A stretch of 24,770 nt of DNA from JBAXQQ01 sp037131695. GTDB taxonomy: Bacteria > Armatimonadota > Hebobacteria > CAIYQO01. Both the position numbers and the translations under genes were made by a program. Below the pieces are notes generated by a model. That model searched no databases. It was given only the letters and a program-made list of their open reading frames with translations, and was not told the DNA's origin. How positions within the stretch are numbered: the stretch's first letter is position 1; every line of letters starts with the position of its first letter. The stretch is taken from positions 1 to 24,770 of the forward strand of contig CAZWZF010000063.1 in the NCBI GenBank assembly GCA_964638715.1, written 5' to 3'. This document shows, piece by piece, positions 7,563 to 15,986 of this stretch.

Positions 7563-8918
7563 CTATAATTTTGTAATAACAATTTCTTGAAATGCTACAT
7601 TCTTATCCCACCCGTAAAACCAAATATTTTCACCATTTTGTTCCGGGCAGTAATCTATTATACACCGATTATTGCCTATACAGACGTCAATTATTGAATC
7701 TTTTGCAATTATTTCTATCCAGAAAAATTTTTCCAGATTTACTTGAGTGATAGAATTTGTATGTAATTTTACAGTTTTATTTGGAAAATCAAAACATAAA
7801 TCATATCCCGTATCAATGGTATCTCTACTTCGCAGGCGCATCCCAAAGACTCCATTGCCGTCAACAATAACTGCAAATGTTTTCAGGTGAAAATTTAGCG
7901 GGATATTTTTTATTACTGCGGCACCAAGTCCATTTGATTCCGCGAATAATATAGATTGTGTATCGCATTTTGTTTTTGATGTTATCGGAATAGGTTCTAA
8001 TGGATTGATTGTTTTACCGCTTGGATTCATCTCATTAACAAATTTGGTCCCCAGTGTGCCGTCATCGTGTTGGATTAATTCTCTAAAAACGGTGTAGCCG
8101 CCAAATTGATGGTGACCATAGTCTTTTTCTTCTTTTCTTGTTCCTATCCATGATACACTGATACGTCGATTATTATGGAATGCGGCTGTTTTCATTACAC
8201 ATGATGCCCCACCATCGAGCTGATCGGATACAGGACGCAGCCATGGCCCCAGTGGTTTACGGGACATTCGGTAGCGTGCTTTGCCAAAATTGCTGAAAAT
8301 AAGGTAATACCAGCCATTCCAGAAGAAATAATCAGGACATTCCGGGACATCCGGGAAACCAGGAATGATAAACGGTTCCTGTATTTTCCATTCTTCAAGA
8401 TGGTTTGATGTAAGGTGAGCCAGGCATCCGCCACGACCAGTGACTGGATATTCATTTAATTCAGCAGTGACCAGCATGTGAAATATTTTATTCTTTTTCT
8501 CCAGAAAAACGACAGGGTCGCGAAAATGATTTGGATTATAATTGGAAGGTGGTGAATAAAATAATTTCGGGTCTATTTTTGTGAATTTTATGCAATCATC
8601 ACTCACAGCCAGGCTGACATGCTGTTTCCAGTCGCGGAGACGTGTGGCATAAAATGCGTAATATTTTCCTTCGTGAAAAGATACAGAACCTGTACAAATT
8701 GAACCTTCCAATTCATCAGAAATTGGAATAGCCATTGGATGATGAGTCCAATTAATCAAGTCGGTACTGCTGGCATGTGCCCATTGATGACCGCCCAGTC
8801 CACCCAATGCCTGATGATGATTTTCATCAACGAGATAGAACAAGTGAAATAGACCATCATGAAAAAATGGCATACAATCGCCAACGTAAAAATCACCTTC
8901 AGGCTTGAAATATTGCAT
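7563..8918 (-). CDS. GH32-like glycoside hydrolase (levanase/invertase clan)
   Basis: A 451-residue five-bladed-propeller enzyme resembling family GH32. Three GH32 catalytic landmarks can be placed. A nucleophile Asp14 lies in YVGDCMPFFHDG, in place of the usual WMNDPNG. The RDP motif is at 133-135 (HFRDPVV). The acid/base Glu193 is in PECPDYF. Also typical are WAHASSTDLINWTHHPMAIP (46-65) and CTGSVSF (75-81). Residues about 310-451 form the C-terminal beta-sandwich. No signal peptide is present, so it is probably cytoplasmic. The altered nucleophile motif argues that the substrate need not be sucrose or fructan. It starts 15 bp after the isomerase-like gene, in a run with rlmN. Confidence 0.85.
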   Translation of the reverse strand: MQYFKPEGDFYVGDCMPFFHDGLFHLFYLVDENHHQALGGLGGHQWAHASSTDLINWTHHPMAIPISDELEGSICTGSVSFHEGKYYAFYATRLRDWKQHVSLAVSDDCIKFTKIDPKLFYSPPSNYNPNHFRDPVVFLEKKNKIFHMLVTAELNEYPVTGRGGCLAHLTSNHLEEWKIQEPFIIPGFPDVPECPDYFFWNGWYYLIFSNFGKARYRMSRKPLGPWLRPVSDQLDGGASCVMKTAAFHNNRRISVSWIGTRKEEKDYGHHQFGGYTVFRELIQHDDGTLGTKFVNEMNPSGKTINPLEPIPITSKTKCDTQSILFAESNGLGAAVIKNIPLNFHLKTFAVIVDGNGVFGMRLRSRDTIDTGYDLCFDFPNKTVKLHTNSITQVNLEKFFWIEIIAKDSIIDVCIGNNRCIIDYCPEQNGENIWFYGWDKNVAFQEIVITKL

Positions 8919-8933
8919 GATTATAACCTAATT

Positions 8934-9713
8934 TTAATATGTACTTAATATCTCAACTATTTTCTGGAAGATTTCTATTCTTGATGGCGCATTGGATATC
9001 AAGCCGGAATGGTCTTCCATTGATACCCGATTCTTATATCCGCTTGTTTTTAAAGCTGAGAAGAATTCTGGATAATCATACGCATCGCCACCGGTAAAGC
9101 CAGCTATTTTCATCCCACTCAAATGAACATGACCTAATTTGCCGCCATCGCTGCGGATGATGTCGTAATTTTCATTCGCATGCATCATGTGGTGAACATC
9201 TGCCAATGTTTTCAGGTTGGAAAGATTTAACCGGTCAGCCATATCAATGCCTTCTGAGACTTTTTGCAGGATATTGCATTCTTTTCCCAGCGGTTCCATT
9301 ACTATCGTAACACCATATTTCGCGCCTGCTTCACCTGCAATCGTTGCAGTTTTTTCTAATTGTTTCCATGCTGTCGCCATATCAAAACCATCTGGTACCT
9401 GACGTGCTCCGCCACTGCCGAATACGATGATTGACGCATTGATTTCGCCGACTCTTCTCACTGCGCAGTTGATATATTTTTCTAAAGCTGAGTAATCAAC
9501 ATCAGGACCAGTAGTTTTCAGGTGACCAGGCAGGAAGCAGTTAAATGCTTCTATCGGCAAAATAGCGTTTTCAAACTGTGCTCTTGATGGTGCGAAAGCT
9601 TCTTCGTTTTCAGCAGGCATTAATGATCCAACTGCCATCTCGACGAATTTGAAACCGGCGTTTTTTGCATCTTCTAAAATATCAAATCCACCACAAATAC
9701 CAATTCTAAACAT
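8934..9713 (-). CDS. Sugar phosphate isomerase/epimerase-like TIM-barrel protein
   Basis: A 259-residue protein of the xylose-isomerase-like TIM barrel (AP endonuclease 2 fold) superfamily, whose members isomerise or epimerise ketoses. Four metal/catalytic positions typical of tagatose/psicose 3-epimerase-type members are visible: Glu140 (VTIVMEPLG), Asp172 (LADVHHMMH), His197 (GHVHLSG) and Glu233 (RVSMEDH). The exact substrate cannot be told. GGGGGAAGAAA gives a strong ribosome-binding site inside the end of rlmN, and the start overlaps the rlmN stop by 8 bp, so it is translationally coupled. The GH32-like gene follows 15 bp later, suggesting that hydrolase and isomerase act in one pathway. 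Confidence 0.88.
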   Translation of the reverse strand: MFRIGICGGFDILEDAKNAGFKFVEMAVGSLMPAENEEAFAPSRAQFENAILPIEAFNCFLPGHLKTTGPDVDYSALEKYINCAVRRVGEINASIIVFGSGGARQVPDGFDMATAWKQLEKTATIAGEAGAKYGVTIVMEPLGKECNILQKVSEGIDMADRLNLSNLKTLADVHHMMHANENYDIIRSDGGKLGHVHLSGMKIAGFTGGDAYDYPEFFSALKTSGYKNRVSMEDHSGLISNAPSRIEIFQKIVEILSTY

Positions 9714-10749
9714 TTTCTTCCCCCTGAGTATGGTTTTTTAAATATCTTTTACGAAGCTGTCCGCAGGCACCTTTAATATCATTACCCCGCGATTTTCTAA
9801 CGTGGGCATCCAGTCCATTTTCTTTTAAAAGTTCAACGAACTTCTTTGCTTCCTGCAATGGCGGACGTGAACCTTCTTCGTCAGAGTTAAGCGGAATTAA
9901 ATTCACCAGTACCGGGAATCCGCGAATCCATCCCTGCATTGCGTTTGCGTCTTCAGGGCGGTCGTTTTCGCCTGGTATGATGGTGTATTCAATAGTAATT
10001 TTTCTGCTTGTTGCGTGGAAATAACCCCGAATTGTTTTAAATAATTCATTCAATGGAAAAAGTTTGGCAACTGGAACTATTTTCTCTCTTATAGCCTGCA
10101 TTGGCGAATGTATGCTGACGGCAAGGTTTACCCCTAATGCTTCATCTTTTAATTTTATAATTCCTGGAATTAAACCAACCGTTGATATGGTAATATGCCG
10201 TTGTGAAATATTCAATCCATCTGGATCTATCAGCAGGTATACAGCTTTTATAACAGCATCATAATTTGCCAGTGGTTCTCCCATACCCATGAATACGATA
10301 TTTGATATTCGCATTCCGGTATCAATCTGAACCCGGTAAATCTGGTCTATTATTTCAGCAGCCGTCAGGTTGCGAATCAAACCGCCTTTGCCAGTGGCAC
10401 AAAACGAGCAGCCGTAAGCGCAGCCAACCTGTGATGATACACAAACAGTAGCGCGGTCATTTTCCGGCATAAATACAGTTTCAATGCAATTATCATCTGA
10501 TAAAGCGAAAAGATATTTGATTGACCCGTCTACAGAACGATTTTTTTCTGCAATATTCAATGTCGTTATTGAGTATTGCTCGCTTAATGTTGTCCGCATA
10601 TTTGTCGGCAGGTTTGTCATTTCATCAAATGATGTGACAAGTTTGCTGTGGAGCCACGAGAATATTTGACGGGCGCGGAATTTTGGATATCCGGCACTGG
10701 TCAGTTCTGCTGTCAGCTCAGTTAAGTTCAATGTTTTTAAATCTTTCAT
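9706..10749 (-). CDS. rlmN: 23S rRNA (adenine-C2)-methyltransferase RlmN
   Basis: Radical-SAM methyltransferase that methylates C2 of A2503 in 23S rRNA and also A37 of some tRNAs. The 347-residue protein has the CxxxCxxC iron-sulfur motif (Cys110, Cys114, Cys117 in VGCAYGCSFCATG). It also has GMGEPLANYD, the HITISTVG strand, and the C-terminal GACGQLR with Cys329, the position of the methyl-carrying cysteine. The N-terminal KFRARQIFSWLH is also diagnostic. An AAGG ribosome-binding site lies just upstream. It is the first gene of an apparent operon with a sugar isomerase-like gene and a GH32-like gene, an unusual partnership for a housekeeping RNA-modification enzyme. Confidence 0.96.
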   Translation of the reverse strand: MKDLKTLNLTELTAELTSAGYPKFRARQIFSWLHSKLVTSFDEMTNLPTNMRTTLSEQYSITTLNIAEKNRSVDGSIKYLFALSDDNCIETVFMPENDRATVCVSSQVGCAYGCSFCATGKGGLIRNLTAAEIIDQIYRVQIDTGMRISNIVFMGMGEPLANYDAVIKAVYLLIDPDGLNISQRHITISTVGLIPGIIKLKDEALGVNLAVSIHSPMQAIREKIVPVAKLFPLNELFKTIRGYFHATSRKITIEYTIIPGENDRPEDANAMQGWIRGFPVLVNLIPLNSDEEGSRPPLQEAKKFVELLKENGLDAHVRKSRGNDIKGACGQLRKRYLKNHTQGEENV

Positions 10750-10758
10750 TACGCCTTA

Positions 10759-10787
10759 ATTGTCCTTTTATTGGTGGTAGACGTCAA
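10759..10787 (-). promoter_or_regulatory. Possible sigma70 promoter for rlmN
   Basis: On the minus strand TTGACG (five of six) is followed by a 17-bp spacer and GACAAT (four of six). The -10 lies only 9 nt before the rlmN ATG, so transcripts from it would have a leader of about two or three bases. That closeness makes the assignment weak. The 64-bp gap with the divergent HAD gene must hold promoters for both directions. Confidence 0.25.
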
Positions 10788-10813
10788 CCCCATATTTCCG
10801 GTAAAATTCAGCC

Positions 10814-11464
10814 ATGCATAAAAACGGATATATTGTTATATTTGACCTTGGTCGGGTGATGATTCGAATTGCGGATAATTGGCAGGAAGCATGTGAATTT
10901 GCCGGTATTGAATATCGTGAGTATAATAACATTCCTGAAGCACAAAACGGATTTATCGCCGCTGAAGACGCGTTAGAACGCGGATATATTACTTTTGATG
11001 AAATGGCAGTAAGATTCAATAAGTATTGTAATGGGGTATATTCAGTAGAGGAAATAAAAAAGATATACCTTAGTATTATCAATAAAGAATTTGCTGGTAT
11101 GACAAATTTTGTATCATTTCTGAAAAACAGTGGTTATCAAACTGCATGTTTGTCAAATACATGCGATACCCATTGGGAACAATTTTTGCATTCAGGACGC
11201 TATCCGGCAATTGAGATGTTGGATACCCATCTGGCCAGCCATTTGTTGGGAGTACGGAAACCGGAAGAGGCTATTTACCGTAAGGCGATGGAAATATTAA
11301 ATTGTTCAGGGAAAAGTATAATATTTTTTGATGATAAATCAGAAAATGTAGTTGGCGCCATGCGATGCGGATGGAACGCTATGCAGATAATGCCTGGTAA
11401 ATCATCAATAGAACAAATGCAAAGTTATATTTCTCGATTCGAAAAATATAAGAAAAATCCCTAA
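10814..11464 (+). CDS. HAD-superfamily hydrolase (YihX-like subfamily)
   Basis: A 216-residue haloacid-dehalogenase-fold phosphatase or related hydrolase. Motif I is IFDLGRVM with nucleophile Asp11. The second Asp of the usual DxD is Gly13, as in the DLGxV motif of YihX-type proteins. Motif II is CLSNT (Ser114-Asn115), motif III is Lys149 in GVRKPEEAIY, and motif IV is the FFDD pair Asp173-Asp174. The helical cap spans about 20-95. YihX itself dephosphorylates glucose-1-phosphate; whether this protein has that substrate is unknown. It is divergent from rlmN and lies 87 bp upstream of grpE on the same strand. The ribosome-binding site is weak. Confidence 0.87.
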   Translation: MHKNGYIVIFDLGRVMIRIADNWQEACEFAGIEYREYNNIPEAQNGFIAAEDALERGYITFDEMAVRFNKYCNGVYSVEEIKKIYLSIINKEFAGMTNFVSFLKNSGYQTACLSNTCDTHWEQFLHSGRYPAIEMLDTHLASHLLGVRKPEEAIYRKAMEILNCSGKSIIFFDDKSENVVGAMRCGWNAMQIMPGKSSIEQMQSYISRFEKYKKNP

Positions 11465-11486
11465 TGCATTAAAGGGAAAAATATAC

Positions 11487-11492
11487 TATAAT
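11487..11492 (+). promoter_or_regulatory. Candidate -10 element upstream of grpE
   Basis: A perfect TATAAT lies 60 bp before the preferred grpE start, but no good -35 is seen 16-18 bp upstream. No CIRCE element (TTAGCACTC inverted repeat) and no sigma32-type promoter were found in the 87-bp gap, so the heat-shock control of this grpE-dnaK pair is not apparent from the sequence. Confidence 0.25.
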
Positions 11493-11551
11493 ACAAATCA
11501 GAAAGAGGCTAATAGCATAGTTTTATGTTGATAGCCGTGGGGAAAGACGGA

Positions 11552-12109
11552 ATGACAGACAATATCCAGTTTGATTCAATGAATGTCGACGATGAGGTAT
11601 CGGTCGACGGTGGTAATGTTGATGTTAAACAATTGCTGGCAGAGCTGGCAAATTACAAGCAGCAGTTTGCGGAAGTAAAAAACTCATATATTCGCGCTCA
11701 TGCTGATTTTGACAATTTTCGCAAAAGAATGCGATCTGAACGTGATCAGGAATTTGGTCGCGGAAGTGATAAAGTGATTTCAGAATTGCTTCCGATTATT
11801 GACGATTTTGAACGAGCTTTAGATGCTGTGCATAAAGCATTAGTTCCTGAAGCTATGACAAAAGGCGTTGACCTAATTTATCGGCAACTAATGGGAATTC
11901 TTGAGCGTTATAATATTGTGCAGATGAATGCTGAAGGACAGCCATTTGATCCGAAATTTCATGACGCAGTAGCAAGAGTTGTTAATGATGATGTCCCGGA
12001 ACACACTGTAATAGGTGTTGTACAAAAAGGTTATACGAAAAATGGCGAAATTTTCCGTCCGGCACGCGTAGCGGTATCGGTTTCATCAGAAGAACCGCTG
12101 CCAGAGTAG
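11552..12109 (+). CDS. grpE: Nucleotide exchange factor GrpE
   Basis: GrpE accelerates ADP release from DnaK. The 185-residue protein has an acidic N-terminus and a long coiled-coil helix (LLAELANYKQQFAEVKNSYIR). Next is the family signature RAHADFDNFRKRMRSERDQE, then LLPIIDDFERAL. The C-terminal beta domain ends PEHTVIGVVQKGYTKNGEIFRPARVAVS. An in-frame ATG nine codons upstream (11525) lacks a well-spaced ribosome-binding site, whereas GGGGAAAG precedes 11552, so the latter is preferred. dnaK follows after 24 bp. Confidence 0.95.
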   Translation: MTDNIQFDSMNVDDEVSVDGGNVDVKQLLAELANYKQQFAEVKNSYIRAHADFDNFRKRMRSERDQEFGRGSDKVISELLPIIDDFERALDAVHKALVPEAMTKGVDLIYRQLMGILERYNIVQMNAEGQPFDPKFHDAVARVVNDDVPEHTVIGVVQKGYTKNGEIFRPARVAVSVSSEEPLPE

Positions 12110-12133
12110 TAAATTTAAATTGGGGGTACATGG

Positions 12134-13933
12134 ATGGCAGACACGATCATAGGGATTGATCTTGGAACAACAAATTCTGTAATGGCGGTGTTGGAGCACG
12201 GAGCTCCCCGCATCATCCCGACTTCAGAAGGGCGGAATCTATGCCCATCTGTTGTAGGCTTTACGCCGTCTGGCGATAGGGTAGTAGGAGATATTGCAAA
12301 AAGGCAATTGCTGACACACCCTAATCGTTCAACCGCATCCATTAAAAGATTTATGGGAACGCGTCACACTGTCATAATTGATGAAAAATCTTATACCCCG
12401 CCGGAAATATCTGCTTTGATTTTGCAAAAACTGCACCATGATGCAGAAGATTTCTTGGGTGAAAGAATTAAAAAAGCCGTAATCACCGTCCCGGCATATT
12501 TCAGTGATGCGCAGCGCCAAGCTACTCGTGACGCAGGACGTATCGCCGGGTTAGATGTAGTGCGAATAGTAAATGAACCTACTGCTGCTGCCTTGGCTTA
12601 TGGCATGGATAAAAAAGGTTTGCAAACGATATTAGTCTGGGATCTTGGCGGTGGAACTTTTGACGTGTCTATTTTGCAATTAACTAACGGTGTATTTCAG
12701 GTTTTGGCGACGAATGGCGATAACAGATTAGGCGGCGATGACTGGGATGGCCGCATGATGATGTATCAGTTACACTCTTTAAAAGAAAAAGAAGGAGTAG
12801 ACCTGAGTAAAGACCGGTTAGTATTGCAGCGTATGAAAGAAGCGGCTGAAAAAGCGAAAGTTCAGTTATCTACTTTAGAGTCAACTTTCATCAACCTGCC
12901 ATTTATCGCGACTTCCGGCGGTAAACCTTGCCATTTGGAAATGGAAATAACTCGTGATAAGTTTGAAGAATTAACCAAAGATCTGCGCCAGCGCATGATT
13001 GACCCAACTGCACAAGCACTGGCTGATGCCAAGATGATGCCGCGCGATTTGGACGCAGTGGTACTGGTTGGCGGTTCTACCAGAATGCCCGCTGTACAGC
13101 AGATGGTACGCGAGATATTAGTACATGAACCGGTAAAAGGTGTAAATCCCGATGAAGTTGTTGCATTAGGCGCGGCTATTCAAGGTGGAATTATCTCCGG
13201 CGCATTGAATAATATGCTGTTGCTTGACGTGACGCCATTATCGCTTGGTATTGAAACATCTGGTGGTATGTTTACCAGGGTTATCCCACGGAATACTACT
13301 ATACCTACAAGTGAAACGAAAACGTTCACCACTTCAAAAGATGGGCAGACTGCTGTTAAAATACATGTTCTGCAAGGTGAACGAGAAATCGCCGCTCAAA
13401 ACAAGGCATTGGGTCGTTTTACCCTTGATGGTGTAAGATTAGCTAAACGCGGACAACCGCGTATTGATGTTACATTTGATATCGACCAAAATGGAATAGT
13501 ACATGTAAGCGCAGTTGACCAGGAGACTGGTTCATCGCAAGCTGTGCTGGTGAATGTAAGTTCTGGTTTGAGTGAACCGGAAATTCAAAATCTGATTAAT
13601 GAAGCAGAAAAATTTGCCCAGTCTGACTTGAAGGTTGTTGAAATATCAGAATTGAAAACTCAAGGCGAGCAAATGCTTGATAAAGTTAACAGCGAATTAA
13701 ACAGAATTATGGATGATATTCCAATTGTTGAGTTAGCAAAGTTTGACCATGCTATCGCCAGATTGCGTTATGCGGTAGAAGGCGATTCTCCGCAGGAGTT
13801 GCGTGCGTCAATAGATTCGCTTCGCGATTTATGCCTTGTCCTGGTCGAATACGGGGTAAAGTTAGCAGATCTTGGCCCGGCAGTTTCAGGTGCAATTAGT
13901 TCACCCGCAAAAAGCGGTCGAGGAAAAAGGTAA
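12134..13933 (+). CDS. dnaK: Chaperone DnaK (Hsp70)
   Basis: A 599-residue Hsp70. The nucleotide-binding domain has IGIDLGTTNS (6-15), VPAYFSDAQRQAT (119-131), IVNEPTAAALAYG (145-157), DLGGGTFDVS (170-179) and LVGGSTRMP (311-319). The interdomain linker LLLDVTPLS is at 362-370. The substrate-binding domain spans about 371-500 and the helical lid about 505-585. The segment around MGTRHTVIIDEKSYTPPEIS is short, as in Firmicute-type DnaK, so the protein is smaller than E. coli DnaK. The C-terminus is basic (SGAISSPAKSGRGKR) instead of the usual disordered acidic tail, which suggests a secondary DnaK paralogue. A GGGGG ribosome-binding site lies 7 nt before the ATG. There is no dnaJ beside it; a UbiA-like gene follows after 11 bp. 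Confidence 0.96.
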   Translation: MADTIIGIDLGTTNSVMAVLEHGAPRIIPTSEGRNLCPSVVGFTPSGDRVVGDIAKRQLLTHPNRSTASIKRFMGTRHTVIIDEKSYTPPEISALILQKLHHDAEDFLGERIKKAVITVPAYFSDAQRQATRDAGRIAGLDVVRIVNEPTAAALAYGMDKKGLQTILVWDLGGGTFDVSILQLTNGVFQVLATNGDNRLGGDDWDGRMMMYQLHSLKEKEGVDLSKDRLVLQRMKEAAEKAKVQLSTLESTFINLPFIATSGGKPCHLEMEITRDKFEELTKDLRQRMIDPTAQALADAKMMPRDLDAVVLVGGSTRMPAVQQMVREILVHEPVKGVNPDEVVALGAAIQGGIISGALNNMLLLDVTPLSLGIETSGGMFTRVIPRNTTIPTSETKTFTTSKDGQTAVKIHVLQGEREIAAQNKALGRFTLDGVRLAKRGQPRIDVTFDIDQNGIVHVSAVDQETGSSQAVLVNVSSGLSEPEIQNLINEAEKFAQSDLKVVEISELKTQGEQMLDKVNSELNRIMDDIPIVELAKFDHAIARLRYAVEGDSPQELRASIDSLRDLCLVLVEYGVKLADLGPAVSGAISSPAKSGRGKR

Positions 13934-13944
13934 TAAAATTCAGC

Positions 13945-14820
13945 ATGGCAAAAGTTAAAGATTATTTGCAAATAATACGCCCGCGACAGTGGACAAAGAA
14001 TTTCTTCTGTTTAGCGGGACTTTTTTTAGGTGTTAAATATTTCGAAGATAAAGCAATTGTTGCTGCTTTATTAACTTTTCTGCTTTTCTCCCTTATTTCA
14101 TCCGCTAACTATGTAATCAACGATATATTAGATATTGAATACGATAAAAAGCATCCCCGCAAATCAAATCGTCCGCTGCCGTCAGGTAGAATGACTAAAT
14201 TCCAGGCATATTTTGTGGTGATTATTTTAGCTGCGTTATCGGTTCCGGTTGCAATGATGCTGGATATAAAAACATTATACGTTGCCGGTCTTTATGCTGT
14301 TATCACACTTTTATATTCGCTATATATTAAACATCATCCTGTTTTAGATATTCTGACGATTGCTTTTGGTTTTTGTCTGCGGGTATTGGCGGGTATTTAC
14401 GCTGTACAGGTGGCACCAACTGCATGGACCATCCTTTGTACATTCTTCTTAGCAATATTTCTTGCCGCGGTAAAAAGACGGGCTGAATTAGCTAATGTAA
14501 ACAGCGATGATACAACAAGGCCAGTGCTGGCGAAATACACAATGGATTTTCTTGATCATCAGGTGAATACTGCTGCGGCAATGACTATAATTTGTTATGC
14601 GCTTTTCACCACCGCATCTGGTAAAAATCCGGCGCTCATTCTAACTGTTCCGATTGTGTATTATGCGGTTATGCATTATTGCCGCAAGGCAATGGTAGAT
14701 GATGATGGGGAAGAACCTGAGAAAAAATTACTGTCCGACCCATATCTTTATGGTGCAATAATTATCTGGATGTTAGCTTTTGCATTATTGCAGCAGGTTC
14801 CACCGGAGTGGTTTAAGTAA
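13945..14820 (+). CDS. UbiA-family prenyltransferase, DPPR-synthase-like
   Basis: A 291-residue integral membrane protein with about eight or nine hydrophobic segments. It has the UbiA aspartate-rich motif NDILDIEYD (Asn59, Asp60, Asp63, Asp67) followed by KKHPRKSNRPLPSG. Together with the IRPRQWTKNFF start, this resembles decaprenyl-phosphate phosphoribosyltransferase (mycobacterial DPPR synthase, Rv3806c) more than quinone-pathway UbiA. Such enzymes transfer 5-phosphoribosyl-PP to a polyprenyl phosphate. The actual acceptor and product here are inference. The start lies 11 bp after dnaK, with the ribosome-binding site AAAGG in the dnaK tail, so it is probably co-transcribed. Its stop is 5 bp from the convergent LacI gene's stop, with no terminator between. 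Confidence 0.82.
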   Translation: MAKVKDYLQIIRPRQWTKNFFCLAGLFLGVKYFEDKAIVAALLTFLLFSLISSANYVINDILDIEYDKKHPRKSNRPLPSGRMTKFQAYFVVIILAALSVPVAMMLDIKTLYVAGLYAVITLLYSLYIKHHPVLDILTIAFGFCLRVLAGIYAVQVAPTAWTILCTFFLAIFLAAVKRRAELANVNSDDTTRPVLAKYTMDFLDHQVNTAAAMTIICYALFTTASGKNPALILTVPIVYYAVMHYCRKAMVDDDGEEPEKKLLSDPYLYGAIIIWMLAFALLQQVPPEWFK

Positions 14821-14825
14821 GTATT

Positions 14826-15980
14826 TTACCTGGCGATTATGCTGCTGGTAGATTCACGTACTATTAACTCAACAGGCAGTACTATTTCACAATTATCAGT
14901 TTGCGCTTCTGCGAGCATATTCAACAATAATTCAGCCGCTTTTCGACCGATCTCTTCTAATGGCACACGTATAGTAGTAATTGAACTTCCATTGATATCA
15001 TAGCTGTTTGATATTACATCATCAAAACCAATAAGGCTGTATCTCTCCGGCACAGATAGATTGGCATCTGATAACACCTGCCATATTTGCATTGCTGTAA
15101 TATCATTTGTAGCAGCTATTGCAGTTATTTCTGGATTTTTACTAAGGTCCTGCAGAAATCCTGCAATATTTTCTTCGAATAATCTTGCGTTTTTACCATG
15201 CAAATATGTTGTTAACTTTTCAGATACATGTGCGGGGTCAAGAGGACCAATCCAATGCCAGCGGCAAACATGCAGATAAACATCTGGGTCAAGTTTCCAT
15301 TCATTCATTGCATGAACCATACCAGAATGGCGTCTTCCAAATACCGACTCATCAACATTTTCGTAAAAATGCAAAATGTGGCGATGCCCTAAGTTAAGCA
15401 GGTGGTTTGTTAATTGGTAGCCTCCGGAAAAATCATCAGCAACAACTGATGCGCAACCTGGCATATTATGTATTATGCTTACAATCGGCCTGTCATTGAA
15501 ACCGCTTTCCTTACGCAACGCAAATAATATATTTTCCATTTGGCTGCCAAGTATTATTCCGTCGACTTCACCGCGAGAAAATATTGTTGGATATGTCGGG
15601 TTAACAGATGAATCATTATTTGTCAGGACTTGCAGGACTGCATAATTTACAGATGATAATACGTCAAGAATGCCGTTTGCAATTCGCAAGAAATATGGGG
15701 CTTGATGAAAATAATTTGGAAATATTGTTGATACTACCTGGTTTAGCACTTTTCTGCCATATTTTTGCAAAGCGAGACGACGGGCTGATTCATGCTGCGA
15801 TGGTGAGTATCCTAATTTTTTAGCAGCCGAAAGAATTCGTTCGCGAGTTGCTGCACTAACTTCCGGATCATTATTGAAAGCGCGGGAAACTGTAGACTTG
15901 CCGACACCGCAATGGATGGCAATTTCATTCAGTGTTAAGTTTTGCTTCGGTTTATTAATCAAATTATCACTCATTTTCAT
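14826..15980 (-). CDS. LacI-family transcriptional regulator (paralogue 1)
   Basis: A 384-residue sugar-responsive repressor. The N-terminal helix-turn-helix is at 16-35 (LTLNEIAIHCGVGKSTVSRA), with the family VSxxTRERI segment (41-49) and the hinge near 58-68. A periplasmic-binding-protein-like ligand domain follows (GEVDGIILGSQ, GYQLTNHLLNLGHRHILHF, SLIGFDDV). Translation could start at 15980 or at the ATG at 15974, which has a better-placed ribosome-binding site (AAGAGA). It lies 6 bp after paralogue 2 and shares many segments with it, including DRPIVSII, PGCASVVADDFSGGY and LPVELIVRES, so the pair arose by tandem duplication. The target operon and effector are not identifiable here. Confidence 0.92.
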   Translation of the reverse strand: MKMSDNLINKPKQNLTLNEIAIHCGVGKSTVSRAFNNDPEVSAATRERILSAAKKLGYSPSQHESARRLALQKYGRKVLNQVVSTIFPNYFHQAPYFLRIANGILDVLSSVNYAVLQVLTNNDSSVNPTYPTIFSRGEVDGIILGSQMENILFALRKESGFNDRPIVSIIHNMPGCASVVADDFSGGYQLTNHLLNLGHRHILHFYENVDESVFGRRHSGMVHAMNEWKLDPDVYLHVCRWHWIGPLDPAHVSEKLTTYLHGKNARLFEENIAGFLQDLSKNPEITAIAATNDITAMQIWQVLSDANLSVPERYSLIGFDDVISNSYDINGSSITTIRVPLEEIGRKAAELLLNMLAEAQTDNCEIVLPVELIVRESTSSIIAR

Positions 15981-15986
15981 CTCTTA

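Noticed and set aside
11465..11551. CIRCE or sigma32 heat-shock element before grpE
   Set aside because: No TTAGCACTC-type inverted repeat and no CTTGAA/CCCCAT pair could be found in this gap.
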